From JAJZQD01 sp021847735 (GTDB taxonomy: Bacteria > Bacillota > Thermincolia > Thermincolales > UBA2595): a stretch of DNA of 5,833 bases. The position numbers were made by a program, and so were the translations under genes. Positions 5,473 through 5,833 of this stretch are shown piece by piece. Location of the stretch: NCBI GenBank assembly GCA_027324025.1, contig DAHVYW010000117.1, positions 1-5,833 on the forward strand, written 5' to 3'. Below the pieces are notes generated by a model that saw only the letters and a list, made by a program, of their open reading frames with translations, searched no databases and was not told where the DNA came from. Positions within the stretch are counted from its first letter, which is position 1; each line of letters starts with the position of its first letter.

Positions 5473-5833
5473 ATGCATGATATTTATGAACGGGTCAGAG
5501 AAAAAATAGTCAGCAGGAATAATGAAATCAAAGCCATCCTTGCCGCCATGGATGCTGGCAAACATATTTTGCTGGAAGGTCCGCCGGGGACATCCAAATC
5601 CACTTTGCTGCGGAATATTGCCCAGGAGGCCAATATCCCCTTTTTCATTATAGAAGGGAACATCGACCTTACTCCGGCTAAGCTGGTAGGATATTTTAAT
5701 CCGGCCAAGGTAATGGCTGATAACTACCAACCAGAATACTTTGAAAAAGGCCCCCTTACCAGAGCTATGCAGGAAGGCGGGCTTCTTTACATCGAGGAGT
5801 TTAACCGGATGCCGGCGGATGTTTCCAATCTGC
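5473..5833 (+). CDS. MoxR-type AAA+ ATPase, 3'-truncated by window edge
   Basis: The first 120 residues of a MoxR-like AAA+ ATPase are present; the gene runs off the right end. The ATG at 5473 follows GGGGGTGG at 5458-5465, 51 bases after the DUF2284 stop, so the two may be co-transcribed. Walker A is GPPGTSKST at 36-44 (Lys42 the phosphate-binding lysine), with Ser in place of the usual Gly/Ala before Lys. Walker B is LLYIEEF at 104-110, followed by NRMP. The region between them (LVGYFNP, EKGPLTRAMQEGG) is typical of MoxR and magnesium-chelatase-like ATPases. Such proteins usually work with a von Willebrand A domain partner encoded next door to insert metals or mature enzyme complexes. The start at 5473 is well supported. 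The substrate is unknown and no link to methylamine metabolism is shown. Confidence 0.88.
   Translation, partial: MHDIYERVREKIVSRNNEIKAILAAMDAGKHILLEGPPGTSKSTLLRNIAQEANIPFFIIEGNIDLTPAKLVGYFNPAKVMADNYQPEYFEKGPLTRAMQEGGLLYIEEFNRMPADVSNL

Noticed and set aside
28..5730. Long minus-strand ORFs opposite the genes
   Set aside because: They are antisense shadows of strongly conserved + strand genes and show no recognisable protein family or ribosome binding sites.

Overview
This window looks like a methylamine-utilisation operon from an anaerobic, pyrrolysine-decoding bacterium, most likely a Gram-positive of the Peptococcaceae/Clostridia type (Desulfitobacterium, Desulfotomaculum and relatives). 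The case for a low-to-mid-GC Gram-positive rests on strong GGAGG / GGGGGTGA ribosome binding sites before almost every gene, two probable TTG starts, tight gene spacing and moderate GC. The genus is an inference from known carriers of bacterial pyrrolysine systems. A methanogen is less likely because of the bacterial-style signals and the MoxR and DUF2284 neighbours, but is not formally excluded.

Layout, all on the + strand: (1) the C-terminal, B12-binding half of a corrinoid protein that begins before the window (2-382); (2) a full corrinoid protein, probably MttC (462-1103); (3) trimethylamine:corrinoid methyltransferase MttB (1123-2586), whose frame is crossed by an in-frame TAG at 2107-2109 that is read as pyrrolysine; (4) a second full corrinoid protein, probably MtbC (2607-3251); (5) dimethylamine:corrinoid methyltransferase MtbB (3267-4664), again with an in-frame TAG, at 4326-4328; (6) a 208-base gap (4665-4872) holding two perfect 11-bp hairpins; (7) a cysteine-rich DUF2284 putative metal-binding protein (4873-5421); (8) the N-terminal part of a MoxR-type AAA+ ATPase that runs off the right edge (5473-5833).

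How they work together: MttB moves a methyl group from trimethylamine to the cob(I)amide of its corrinoid protein, giving dimethylamine. MtbB does the same with dimethylamine, giving monomethylamine. The two corrinoid proteins (about 61% identical by hand alignment) carry the methyl groups to a methylcorrinoid methyltransferase that is not in the window: in bacteria probably to tetrahydrofolate, in methanogens to coenzyme M. The window also lacks mtmB, a RamA-type corrinoid activase, an amine permease and the pylTSBCD genes, all expected elsewhere in the genome. A gene caller unaware of pyrrolysine would break mttB and mtbB into two ORFs each.

The chemistry is known. The least ordinary observation is at the end of mtbB: it is the only complete gene here that terminates at TAG, the same codon that encodes pyrrolysine, with a second in-frame TAG and then a TAA lying in the loop of the downstream hairpin.
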